In this document: positions 19,086-27,656 of the stretch, piece by piece
How positions within the stretch are numbered: the first letter of the stretch is position 1
Layout of the letters: each line of letters starts with the position of its first letter
Source: Paraburkholderia sp. UYCP14C
GTDB lineage: Bacteria > Pseudomonadota > Gammaproteobacteria > Burkholderiales > Burkholderiaceae
Length of the DNA: 64,000 nucleotides
Assembly (NCBI RefSeq): GCF_004197395.1
Contig: NZ_SELS01000007.1
Span: 1 to 64,000, forward strand
Direction: 5' to 3'
The notes under the pieces: generated by a model
Database searches by the model: none
Seen by the model: the letters and a program-made list of their open reading frames with translations, nothing else
What the model was told of the DNA's origin: nothing
Program-made: the position numbers and the translations under genes

Positions 19086-20644
19086 CTATAGTGCGCCCGC
19101 CACCTTCGCGCCATTGGGACTGCCGAGTCCCGTGCAGGCGTCCCACCCCGTCGACGCCGCAAAGCTGCCGTTGTTGCCCTGCGTGATGTCGTTGCAGACG
19201 CCCGGCGCCTTGTACAGCTTCGCGTTGACGAATCCAACCGGCTGTCCCTTCGCCGCGTTGATGCGCGCGATCAGCGCCGCCCACAGCGGCGCGACCGCGC
19301 TGGTGCCGCCCACCACCGTTTGCGTTCCGTCGACCAGCACGTCGTAGCCGGTCAACGGCGAGGCATCGCCGGCGACGTCCGGCACACCGCGCCCGTTGAG
19401 CGGCTGGCTGCCGCCGCCCGTCGCCGTGGCCGACAGACCCTGCTGCCACACCGGCACCGCAAACGCGGTGCTGACGCCACCGCCGCTCGCGCCGCCCTGC
19501 TGGCCGTCGTTCCACACCACCTCGCGTGTGATCGACGAACCGGACGCGCTCAGATGCGTGCCGCCGCAGGCGAGCACGTACGGGCTCGACGCCGGGAAGT
19601 CGACCTCGTCGCCGCCGCCCGAGCCGTCGCTCGAGCCGCTGTCGCCCGAGGCCGCGCAGATCGTCACGCCGAGCGCCGCCGCCGATTGCAGCACGCTGTT
19701 GAGCGCCTGCATCGACTGGCTGGTCCAGACCGATTCCGGCGCGCCCCAGCTGATCGAGATCACCGACGGCTTGTTGGTCGTGTCGTGCACCGCGCGGCTC
19801 ACCGCGTCGATGAAGCCGGCGTCGCTGTTGCGCGTGAAGTACACGGCGATGGCCGCGCCCGGCACGATCGCACCGACGATCTCGATGTCGAGCGTGACCT
19901 CGCCGTCCGGCCCGTTCGGGTCGCCGCTCGGCTGGTTGCCGGCCTGATCGACGCCGACCGGGGTCACGCTCGGCTCGCTCACGCCGAGGCTCGCGAAATA
20001 GGTCTTCAGATCCGACGTGTTGTAACCGCCGCCGAGCTCGATGATGCCGACGCACTGACCGCCGCCGTCGCCTTGCGGAAACTGGTAGAGCGACGCGAGC
20101 TGCGGCGGCGTGAACGACACCTGCTGCGCGCGCGCCGCACGAACGGCGGCCGGATCCGGAAATGCGGCCGCGCCTGCGGCCGGTTGTCGAGCCCGAGCAC
20201 CGCCTCGACGACGCCATGCAGATCGTCCGGCACGCTGATCGTGCCGGTGCGGCCACGGAACTGGCCCGCCGTGTGGTGCTGGTAGCGCTCGAGCTTGACC
20301 TCGAAGGCGCTCTGAAATTGCGCGATCGTGCCGCTCAGCAGCACCGAGCGCGCCGCCGGATCTTCGCGCGCGACGGTGAGCCCATGCGCGGCCGCGAACG
20401 CGCGGACCTTCGCGATGTCCGCGGGTGCGGCGCCGTAGTCTTGGGCGAGCGCCTCGCGCGACAGCGGCTTCACGCTCGCGTCGCCGGCTTCGATGCGTTT
20501 CATCAATGCGTCGAACTGTGCCTGCTGCTGGCGGCGCAGCATCACGAAGACCTCGATCCGCTCGGCGGGATCGCAATTCCCGATGACCGTCGCGCCCTGC
20601 GCGACCTTACGCTCGCTGCCCGGCAAGGGATGCCTGGTGACCAT
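19086..20644 (-). pseudogene. S53 (sedolisin/kumamolisin-like) peptidase, frameshifted
   Basis: A serine-carboxyl peptidase of acid-acting type. The N-terminal prodomain is read from the ATG at 20644 in one frame up to [10 protein letters not shown]. The catalytic domain from [18 protein letters not shown] onward is in another frame; the switch lies near 20156. The catalytic Glu/Asp pair (EVTLDIEIV), the nucleophile Ser ([13 protein letters not shown]) and the calcium-site end ([13 protein letters not shown]) are all intact. Adding one G in the G/C-rich stretch would restore a full gene of about 519 residues, so this is either a recent mutation or a sequencing error. No signal peptide is visible. 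Confidence 0.85.
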
Positions 20645-20952
20645 GGTGTCGACTCTCCTGTTGGCGTGGTGGCGCGCCCACGATCACGCACGACCGCGCG
20701 GCCCGGCAACGGGCAAGCACGCCACGCTCCTGCATCGGGCGCATCGTTGCGCGATCCGCGGCAGGGGTTGTTCAAGAACTTCGTCCAACCGTCCGACCAG
20801 GGCATTCGAACACAGTTCCGGCGCGCGCGGCAGTCGTCCGAATGGCTAATGCGCGGCCCGGATCCGACACGCTATGATGCTGAAGCGGCATTCCCGCCGT
20901 TTCATTGCCGCGCGCGCCGCCTGCGCGCACGATCGAGAAATCAGAGGAACCC
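20645..20952. other. Divergent intergenic region, S53 gene and DUF1993 gene
   Basis: 308 bases with promoters for both directions expected. The S53 gene has GGAG about eight bases before its ATG and the DUF1993 gene has GAGGAA. No further gene or strong repeat was seen. Confidence 0.5.
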
Positions 20953-21465
20953 ATGTCAATTTCGATGTATCAAGCATCACTGCCTGTGCTGATTCGCGGC
21001 CTCACGAACCTGCAAGCCATCCTCGGCAAGGCCGAGGCGCACGCCGCCGCGAAGCAGATCGAAGCGTCGGTGTTCACCAATGCCCGGCTCGCGCCGGACA
21101 TGCTGCCGCTCGTGCGCCAGGTGTACATCGCGAGCGATACCGCGAAGGGTTGCGCGGCGCGCCTCGCCGGCGTCGAGCCGCCGAAGTTCGACGACGTCGA
21201 GCAGACTTTCGACGAACTGCGGGCCCGTCTGCAGAAAACGATCGATTTCCTGAAGGAGTTCAACGCGGAGCAGATCGACGGCTCGGAAAGCCGCACGATC
21301 ACGCTGAAAATGCGGCCGGGTCCCATCGAGTTCACGGGGGCGTCGTATCTGTTCGGGTTCGTGCTGCCGAACTTCTTTTTCCACGTGACGACTGCGTACG
21401 ACATCTTGCGTCATAACGGTGTCGAACTCGGTAAGCTCGACTATCTGGGCGGGATGCAGCAATAA
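20953..21465 (+). CDS. DUF1993-family protein
   Basis: 170 residues after choosing the ATG of MSISMYQASLPVLIRGL, which follows GAGGAA. This start, the AEAHAAAKQIEASVFTNARLAPDMLPL block and the end FFFHVTTAYDILRHNGVELGK are typical of DUF1993, a four-helix DinB-like fold. The His in FHVTTAYDILRH may be part of a metal site. Function is unknown. It stands alone between divergent and convergent neighbours. Confidence 0.82.
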   Translation: MSISMYQASLPVLIRGLTNLQAILGKAEAHAAAKQIEASVFTNARLAPDMLPLVRQVYIASDTAKGCAARLAGVEPPKFDDVEQTFDELRARLQKTIDFLKEFNAEQIDGSESRTITLKMRPGPIEFTGASYLFGFVLPNFFFHVTTAYDILRHNGVELGKLDYLGGMQQ

Positions 21466-21498
21466 CGCGCGGGCGGGTCGTCGATCGCGCGGCCGCGC

Positions 21499-21825
21499 TC
21501 ACGCGTGCAGGCGCGGCTGGAATGCGATCACCGCCATGCCGGCCAGCGTCAGCGCGACACCTGCCGCGTCCCACAGCGTAGGCCGCACCTCGTCCACGAC
21601 CCACAGCCACGCAATTGCGACCGCCACGTACACGCCGCCGTAGGCCGCATACACGCGGCCCGCGGCGGTGCCATGCAGCGTCAGCAGCCAAGCGAACAGC
21701 GCGAGGCTCGCCGCGCCCGGCAGCAACAGCCATGCGGAGCCGCCCTCCTTCAGCCAGCGCCACGGCAGGTAGCAGCCGAGAATCTCGGCGACAGCGGTCA
21801 CGACATACAGCAGGAAGGTTTTCAT
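21499..21825 (-). CDS. YnfA/UPF0060 family membrane protein
   Basis: 108 residues with four membrane helices. The start [20 protein letters not shown] and the block [19 protein letters not shown] are diagnostic of the UPF0060/YnfA family, small membrane proteins related to the SMR transporters. The physiological role is unclear. A longer start exists 20 codons upstream but lacks the conserved beginning. Confidence 0.88.
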   Translation of the reverse strand: MKTFLLYVVTAVAEILGCYLPWRWLKEGGSAWLLLPGAASLALFAWLLTLHGTAAGRVYAAYGGVYVAVAIAWLWVVDEVRPTLWDAAGVALTLAGMAVIAFQPRLHA

Positions 21826-22001
21826 CGACGGACGTGAGAAGGTGGTTGTGTGGCCGCGGGCGTGCGGCCGTCTGTTCTGGCGCACAGCGGCACAGCGGCG
21901 TCGCGGCCGGCAGCGCTATCGGCTTTATTAACACAATCACCTGGCAGCGCGCGCGCAGCTGTGCGACAGTCGCGCTTCTTCAACTCCGACGGCCACCGGT
22001 C

Positions 22002-22175
22002 ATGAGCATCGAGTCACCCTGCGTCGACATCTGCAAGTTCGACGACAAAACCGGCCTTTGCATCGGCTGTCTGCGCACGCGCGATGAATGCAAAAGCTGG
22101 AAAAAAATGAAGGACAAGCATCGCGGGAAGATCATCGAGGACCGGCCGCGCCGCGAGCGCAAGCTGAAGAAGTGA
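22002..22175 (+). CDS. DUF1289 small cysteine-rich protein
   Basis: 57 residues. The family pattern is complete: SPCVDICKFDDKTGLCIGC gives four cysteines likely to bind a metal, followed by a Trp (KSWKKM) and a very basic tail. DUF1289 proteins are common in Proteobacteria and of unknown function. It starts at the ATG of MSIESPC; longer upstream reading has no family support. Confidence 0.85.
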   Translation: MSIESPCVDICKFDDKTGLCIGCLRTRDECKSWKKMKDKHRGKIIEDRPRRERKLKK

Positions 22176-22238
22176 GCGGCGGGTGGCGCCGGTCGGCCGC
22201 TCACGCAAACCCACGCAAACTCACGCCAGGCCCGAATC

Positions 22239-22919
22239 TCAATCCAGCGAGAGCCGCAGCGCGAAGCCGATCAGCGCGGCCGAAAACGTCCACCGTTGCA
22301 GCGTCTGCGCCAAAGGATGGGCGCGCATCCAGTTGGCGATGCGCGCAGCGCCGATCGAATACAACCCGTCGAAGCACGCGCCGATCACGAGCAGCACGGC
22401 GCCGAGCTCGATCATCTGCCACGCCACCGGCCCTGCTTCCGGCCGCACGAATTGCGGCAACAGCACCGAGCAGAACAGCAGCGCCTTCGGGTTGAGCAGA
22501 TTCGTCAGCAGACCTTTGACGAACGCGGTCCGCAACGGCTGCACCGCACTACCCGCATCGCTCGCAGTAGCGGATTCCACTCGCGACGCGCCGGCCGCTT
22601 GCTGGTCGCGTGAACCGGCCGGCAATGCGAACCCGGGCGAGCGGAAGATCTGGATGCCGACCCACGCGAGATAGACCGCGCCGGCATAGCGCACCGCGTC
22701 GTACAGCCACGGCGCGTTGCGCAGCAGCGCCGCCATGCCGCACGCCGACAGCGTCACGTGCGTCGCGCGCGACACGCCGAGCCCCGCGGCGGCCGCGAAG
22801 CCGCTGCGCACGCCGCGCGCCATGCTGGTTTGCAGGATCAGCGCCATGTCCGGCCCAGGCACCGCATAAACGACAATCAATGCCGCCACATAGACGGCCA
22901 GCAGGTGAGCGGAAATCAT
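22239..22919 (-). CDS. LysE/RhtB-family amino-acid exporter
   Basis: 226 residues and about six membrane helices. The N-terminal motif VPGPDMALILQTSMARGVRSGF is the LysE signature. The middle has LVNLLNPKA-like LLTNLLNPKALLF. The loop between helices 3 and 4 is longer than usual and Ser/Ala-rich (residues ~100-125). It is divergent from an AsnC/Lrp regulator, the usual arrangement in which the regulator turns on export when its amino acid accumulates. The substrate is not known. Confidence 0.87.
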   Translation of the reverse strand: MISAHLLAVYVAALIVVYAVPGPDMALILQTSMARGVRSGFAAAAGLGVSRATHVTLSACGMAALLRNAPWLYDAVRYAGAVYLAWVGIQIFRSPGFALPAGSRDQQAAGASRVESATASDAGSAVQPLRTAFVKGLLTNLLNPKALLFCSVLLPQFVRPEAGPVAWQMIELGAVLLVIGACFDGLYSIGAARIANWMRAHPLAQTLQRWTFSAALIGFALRLSLD

Positions 22920-23005
22920 CGGAGCCTCCTTGTTTTTCGAGGCTCCATATTGCTATCGGATGCGGAGGGTTTTCTGGCGATCTTCTGTATCGGCCACCCA
23001 TAAAA

Positions 23006-23020
23006 TAGCGGAGTACGCTA
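23006..23020. promoter_or_regulatory. Candidate Lrp/AsnC operator between lysE-like and asnC-like genes
   Basis: TAGCG-GAGTA-CGCTA, a perfect five-base-arm dyad, embedded in an A/T-rich 27-base stretch (TAAAA before and AATATTTA after). It is in the 156-base divergent gap, about 55 bases from the regulator start. Its length of 15 fits Lrp-type sites. Binding is inferred. Confidence 0.45.
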
Positions 23021-23075
23021 ATATTTATCGATCTAGTAGCGCATTCCACCAAACCGCAAAAACCACCTCCTAACC

Positions 23076-23546
23076 ATGCCCGCCGACGATCTCGACAAAA
23101 CCGACCGCGCGATACTCGCCGCGCTGCAAAACGACGGCCGCATGTCGAATGCGCGTCTCGCAGAAATGGTCGGACTCAGTGAGACGCCATGCGCGCGGCG
23201 TCTGAAGCGCCTGGAAAACGACGGTTATATCGACCGCTACCGCGCGGTGCTATCGCGCGCCGGGCTCGGTCTGGGCGTGATCGCGTTCGTGCTGGTGCGT
23301 TTCGCGGTGCACGACCGCGTGGTGGCGACGCGCTTCGAGCGCGAGGTGCAGGCGATCCCGCGTATCCTGTCGTGCCACAACGTGTCGGGCAGCGCCGACT
23401 ACATCCTGCAGATCGTCGCGCGCGACCTCGACGACTACGGCACGTTCATGCGCGACGAACTGCGCAGTCTGCCGGGCGTGACGTCGATGGAATCGGCCTT
23501 GTCGTTGCGTGAAGTGAAAGCGTTTGGCGGTCTGCCGCTCTCCTGA
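23076..23546 (+). CDS. Lrp/AsnC-family regulator
   Basis: 156 residues. The N-terminal AsnC helix-turn-helix (LDKTDRAILAALQNDGRMS, then NARLAEMVGLSETPCARRLKRLE) is followed by the RAM/AsnC ligand domain (VSGSADYILQIVARDLDDYGTF). The GSADY motif is standard. It is divergent from the LysE-type exporter, which it most likely regulates in response to an amino acid. Confidence 0.9.
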   Translation: MPADDLDKTDRAILAALQNDGRMSNARLAEMVGLSETPCARRLKRLENDGYIDRYRAVLSRAGLGLGVIAFVLVRFAVHDRVVATRFEREVQAIPRILSCHNVSGSADYILQIVARDLDDYGTFMRDELRSLPGVTSMESALSLREVKAFGGLPLS

Positions 23547-23631
23547 GCGCGAACGTGGCATAGTCACGCCTTTAGTCCCCTTTTGAAGCGGCGCGAGCCG
23601 TTCCGACGCAACCCGAAGACCCGGAGTTCTC

Positions 23632-23865
23632 ATGGATCACGACAAGGCGCGAGCCGAAGAAACCGCCGCAATGGAACGCGTGCTGACCGCGACCCAACGT
23701 GTACAGACGGCGTTCGCGTCGTTGCAATCGCAATTCCCGCCGGCAGGCAGCGGCAAACCCTCGCAATTTGCGTTGCAGACATTCGACGCCGCGCTGCAGG
23801 AACTCGAAGACGCGCAGGCCGCGTTCGACGAATTGCTCGGCGATCTGCTCGACGGCAATCGTTGA
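23632..23865 (+). CDS. Small helical protein of unknown function
   Basis: 77 residues with a ribosome site (CGGAG) before the ATG. The sequence is mostly predicted helix with heptad-like spacing (MERVLTATQRVQTAFASL, then LQTFDAALQELEDAQAAFDELLGDLL). It has no membrane segment or signal peptide. Codon use matches the neighbours. I do not recognise the family. Confidence 0.6.
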   Translation: MDHDKARAEETAAMERVLTATQRVQTAFASLQSQFPPAGSGKPSQFALQTFDAALQELEDAQAAFDELLGDLLDGNR

Positions 23866-23947
23866 GCGCCGGCGAGCGGCCTGCCGGCGTCTGGCCCGCA
23901 CCCCGCTCGCCACCCGGCTCGCCCCCCCGCGCGCCGCCGCATGCAGC

Positions 23948-24424
23948 TCAGCCCGCCTCCGTCTCCACCACCGGCTCGCAGAGAATCGGAAAGTTGACCG
24001 AGTTCGCGACGTAGCATTTCTGATGCGCAACGTGATGCAGATGCGTGGCCCGCTCGACGTCGCCGCCCGCTCGGATCGTCACACGCGGGCGCAGCACGAT
24101 CTGCGAGAAGCGGCCTTCCTCCGCGGTATCGAGCATCGTGCCTTCGGCGTCGTCGCGATAGTCGAGCACGACGATGCCCGCGTCCGAGCACAGATGCAGA
24201 TACCACAGCTTGTGACACGCGCTCGCCGACGCGACCAGCAGGTCCTCCGGATTCCAGCGCGTCGCGTCGCCGAGAAATGCCGGATCCGACGAGCCCGGAA
24301 TGTCCGGCTTGCCGTCGGAAGAAATCACGTGATCGCGGCCGTAGTCGCGGTAGCCGGAGGTGCCGCTGCCGCGGTTGCCGGTCCACTGCACCGATACGTG
24401 GTACTTGTGTTCACGGTGTGCCAT
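23948..24424 (-). CDS. OsmC/Ohr-family peroxidase-like protein
   Basis: 158 residues. Two conserved cysteines of the OsmC fold are visible: one in ASACHKLWYLHLCSDAG and one in HQKCYVANSVNFPI. The active Arg lies earlier in the fold. Such enzymes reduce organic hydroperoxides through a cysteine pair. The beginning (AHREHKYHVSVQWTGNRGSGTSGY) fits the OsmC subgroup rather than Ohr. Single gene, transcribed toward the 77-residue gene. Confidence 0.85.
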   Translation of the reverse strand: MAHREHKYHVSVQWTGNRGSGTSGYRDYGRDHVISSDGKPDIPGSSDPAFLGDATRWNPEDLLVASASACHKLWYLHLCSDAGIVVLDYRDDAEGTMLDTAEEGRFSQIVLRPRVTIRAGGDVERATHLHHVAHQKCYVANSVNFPILCEPVVETEAG

Positions 24425-24471
24425 TCGCTTTCCCTGTGGTCGGATTGGACCTGCATTCTATACGCGCCCTA

Positions 24472-24843
24472 CTAGCGCGGCGGCGCCGCGCGGCCGGTCA
24501 CGTTAGGCGCGCGCGGATCGGGACTCATGTAGAGCGCCGTGCCGTTCGCGCGCATGTTGTTGAGCGCGTCGCCCGAGCCGGTCGCGCCACCGGCGCCGAG
24601 GCCATACGAGCCGCCCGCCGACATGCCGGGCCCCGGCATCGCACTCGGACTGACGCCGGTACCGATGCCCATCGCGCCGCCGGCAGCCGTGTTGCCGGTG
24701 CCTGCGCCGGTGCCCGCATGAGTTCCGTTCTGGCTGCCGCCAGGATTGCCCAGTTGCTGGGCGTCCACCGTCCCCGCGGCCCCCACCATCGACAGCGCCG
24801 CAAGCAACGCCCACCGCACGATCCCATCTGTTGCCGCCTTCAT
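24472..24843 (-). CDS. Secreted Gly-rich protein of unknown function
   Basis: About 123 residues. A signal peptide (WALLAALSMVGAAGTVDAQ) is followed by a low-complexity stretch rich in Gly, Ala, Thr and Asn (QNGTHAGTGAGTGNTAAGG), ending MSPDPRAPNVTGRAAPPR. I take the ATG of MKAATDG. Low complexity prevents a family call. It may be a small cell-surface protein; the promoter overlaps that of the divergent DedA-PAP2 gene. Confidence 0.6.
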   Translation of the reverse strand: MKAATDGIVRWALLAALSMVGAAGTVDAQQLGNPGGSQNGTHAGTGAGTGNTAAGGAMGIGTGVSPSAMPGPGMSAGGSYGLGAGGATGSGDALNNMRANGTALYMSPDPRAPNVTGRAAPPR

Positions 24844-24994
24844 ACCCACCTCCCACCGGATCGATCCGCCGAGCCACGACATCTATTCTGAGCCGATCGT
24901 CCGAGCGATGCAGCGGCGCAGTTCCGGCCCGTGCACACGGCGTGTCGGTGCGCGTTATGATCGGTCGTTACGCCCGAACGGCCGATCGCGCACG

Positions 24995-26998
24995 ATGGAG
25001 CACGCCTACATCAACCTTTTGCATCTGCTCGCCGGCCACTCGACGTGGATGCTCGCGGTCGTGTTCCTCGCCGCGTTTTTCGAAGCGATCGCGGTCATCG
25101 GCACCTTCATCCCCGGCAGCACCGCGATGTTCCTCGCGGGCGCGCTGACGGGCACCGGCTCGCTGAGCCTGGCCTGGGTCTTCGGGTGGGCGATCGTCGG
25201 CGCGGTCGCCGGCGACGGCATCAGCTTCTGGCTCGGCGATCGCTACAAGGAACGCATCGTCACTCGGTGGCCGTTCCGCGCGCACCCCGGCGTACTCGAC
25301 GCGGGCCAGCGGTTCTTTCTGAAGCATGGCGCGAAGAGCGTCGTGCTCGCCCGCTTCATTGGCCCATTGCGGGCGATCGTGCCCGTCGTCGCAGGCATGA
25401 TGGGCATGCGGCCGCTGCGCTTCTTCGCGATCAACGTGCTCTCCGCGTTGCTGTGGGCGCCCGCGCACATCCTGCCAGGTGTCGTGTTCGGCGCGTCGGT
25501 GCTGCTCGCGGGCGCGGTGTCGTTCCGGCTCGTCGTGATCATCGTGATGCTGGTGTGCATCGTGTGGCTCAGCTTTCGCGGCGCGGGGTTTCTGGTGTCG
25601 CACGCGAACGCATGGTCGAGCGCGGCGGGCCGTCATCTCGGCAGCTGGGCATGCCGCCACCCGGGTCCGCTCGGGCGCGCCGCGCGCCGCATGCTCGACC
25701 CCGACACGCCCGATGCGACCAACCTCCTCGTGACCTCGCTGGTCGTGCTGGTGGCGGGCGCGCTTTTCTTCGGCGTCCTTGAGGATGTCGTCAGCGGCGA
25801 ACCGCTGACCACCATCGACCTGTCCGTCTATCACTTTCTGCAGTCGGTGCGCACGCCATGGGGCGACACGGTGCTGGCAGCGCTCGCGACGCTCGGCAGC
25901 GGCATCACGCTGCTCTCGCTGGTCGTCACGCTGGCCCTGTGGATGGCGTGGGAGCGGCGCTGGCGCACGATCAGCTACTGGCTCGCGGCGGTGGTGTTTT
26001 CGCAACTGCTGATACTCGGCCTGCAACTCGCGATGCGCCGCGCGCCGCCCAACGAGCTGATGACCAGTCACTTCGTGTTTCCCAGCAATCACGTCGCCGC
26101 CACGGTGACCGTCTATGGCTTTCTCGCGTTTCTGCTCGCGCGCCGGGTCGGCAAGCGCGAAGGCGTGCTGGTTGCCGGCGCGAGCATCATCGTCGTGATC
26201 GTGGTCGCGCTCGCAGGCGTCTACTTCGGCCGCTACTGGGTGTCCGACGCGATTGGCGGCGCGGCGCTCGCGTATGCATGGGTCGCGCTGATCGCATTGA
26301 CGGCGATCTGGCGGCATCCGCAGCCGCCGCCGCAGCGCCCGTTCATGCCGCTCGTGGTGCTCGTGATCATCGCGGTCAGTGTCGGCCTGCAGCTCGGCAT
26401 CGCGATGCCTACGCCGCCGGACAGCGCGCCGCAACCTCCGCCGGTGCAGCTCACCCAGGCGCAGTGGAAGCTCTCCGGGTGGAAGCGCCTGCCATGCTTT
26501 CGCTCCGACATGGGCGGCGATCACAAGGAGCCGCTGACGCTGCAATGGGTCTCCGAGCCCGCTTCGATCCGCGAGCAGTTGCGCGCGCAGGGCTGGGTCG
26601 AGGGCACCGACGTGTCCGCGCACAGCCTGCTGTCGCTCGCTTCGCCCGACGTCGCGGCGGTGGCGCTGCCGGTGCTGCCGAAACTGAACAATGGCGTCCC
26701 GTCGTCGCTGGTCTTCATGCGGCCGGGCGAATCGCCCGAGGAACGCTACGTGCTGCGCTTCTGGCCGAGCGGCTACGCGGTCGACAACGGCACCACCGCG
26801 GCGCCGCTGTGGGTCGGCGCGTTAGCGCACGAGCGGCTGACGCGGCCGTCCTGGCCGCTGAACATTCTGCGCATCGACCGCGCCGCGAGCCCGTCCGACG
26901 CGCGCACCCGGTCGGGCGCCGGGCTCGGCGCGACGGTGCTCGCGGAAGTCGATTGTCACGGCGTGCCGGTGTCGCTGCTGGTGTCGCCGATGGAGTGA
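24995..26998 (+). CDS. DedA-PAP2-LssY three-domain membrane protein
   Basis: 667 residues combining three parts. First, a DedA-like domain with about five helices (residues ~1-200; the FIPGST and GDGISFWLGD motifs). Second, a type 2 phosphatidic acid phosphatase domain (~residues 280-440) with the pieces AMRRAPPNE, PSNHVAATV and FGRYWVSDAIGG that carry the phosphatase motif His residues. Third, a C-terminal LssY-type domain (~residues 490-660, LSGWKRLPCFRSDMGGDHKEPL). Such fusions probably recycle isoprenoid or phospholipid phosphates. The ATG at 24995 begins MEHAYINLLHLLAGH, typical of DedA. Confidence 0.85.
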   Translation: MEHAYINLLHLLAGHSTWMLAVVFLAAFFEAIAVIGTFIPGSTAMFLAGALTGTGSLSLAWVFGWAIVGAVAGDGISFWLGDRYKERIVTRWPFRAHPGVLDAGQRFFLKHGAKSVVLARFIGPLRAIVPVVAGMMGMRPLRFFAINVLSALLWAPAHILPGVVFGASVLLAGAVSFRLVVIIVMLVCIVWLSFRGAGFLVSHANAWSSAAGRHLGSWACRHPGPLGRAARRMLDPDTPDATNLLVTSLVVLVAGALFFGVLEDVVSGEPLTTIDLSVYHFLQSVRTPWGDTVLAALATLGSGITLLSLVVTLALWMAWERRWRTISYWLAAVVFSQLLILGLQLAMRRAPPNELMTSHFVFPSNHVAATVTVYGFLAFLLARRVGKREGVLVAGASIIVVIVVALAGVYFGRYWVSDAIGGAALAYAWVALIALTAIWRHPQPPPQRPFMPLVVLVIIAVSVGLQLGIAMPTPPDSAPQPPPVQLTQAQWKLSGWKRLPCFRSDMGGDHKEPLTLQWVSEPASIREQLRAQGWVEGTDVSAHSLLSLASPDVAAVALPVLPKLNNGVPSSLVFMRPGESPEERYVLRFWPSGYAVDNGTTAAPLWVGALAHERLTRPSWPLNILRIDRAASPSDARTRSGAGLGATVLAEVDCHGVPVSLLVSPME

Positions 26999-27038
26999 GC
27001 GGCATCCCCGACTCGACGATTCGATATCGGAGACAACC

Positions 27039-27272
27039 GTGGGCCGCTTCTCGACCAAACAACTCGATGAATACGCAGCGACATTCGAACGCGACGGCAT
27101 GGACGTTCTGCGCAGGCATTTCCCGCAGGCGACGCTGCTCGCATCGCGCGATGGCCGCCTGCCGTTGCAGGCGATCACGATGGAACTCGGTGACGCGATA
27201 ATTGCGATGTGCCCCCGCCGGAGCAATACCGGCAATTCGCCTATTGAAGAATGCATTCAGTTGCCGCATTGA
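27039..27272 (+). CDS. Small protein of unknown function
   Basis: 77 residues, starting with GTG after GGAG at a good distance, 40 bases downstream of the DedA-PAP2 gene and on the same strand. It starts GRFSTKQLDEYAATFERDGM and shows no membrane segment. The C-terminal 20 residues are of different composition, and the sequence turns A/T-rich there, so the protein may be truncated or recently extended. Confidence 0.5.
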   Translation: MGRFSTKQLDEYAATFERDGMDVLRRHFPQATLLASRDGRLPLQAITMELGDAIIAMCPRRSNTGNSPIEECIQLPH

Positions 27273-27656
27273 CCGCGCAACGAATTGTCACGAAAGTGAA
27301 CCGCCAATTGATGCGTAATTTCCATAAAGAAAATGGCTGCTGCGAATACGGGGATACGCCAACTCACGAATGACACGCGATTTAACATTTAAACCTTCGT
27401 TGCGCAAATGCAACGACACCCCGCATTACCCCAGCTTCCGCCCCGCTGTTTGCACCGATAGCGCTCCTAATTCATTTTTCCACTCACGCAATCCGAAATG
27501 GCACTGGCAGAATGGGTAAAAAAACCAGTTAGCGGAAACCGGCATGCATCGCCGCTTCCGCGACGAGACATACGGACCCTGAGTTGCTGCTCAATTACAC
27601 GCTTTAACGCTATCGTCTCATTGCGACCAGAACTCGAAGACCAATAGGAGCTCCGT
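27273..27656. other. A/T-rich intergenic region before the phospholipase gene
   Basis: 384 bases, clearly lower in GC than either flank. It should contain the promoter of the phospholipase gene, whose ribosome site AGGAG is at 27646-27650. Open frames here are short and not protein-like. Confidence 0.5.

Noticed and set aside
19006-20256. N-terminal extension that joins the S53 region to the S10 gene in one frame
   Set aside because: The extension is the wrong frame of the S53 gene; the S10 gene has its own ATG and ribosome site at 19005.
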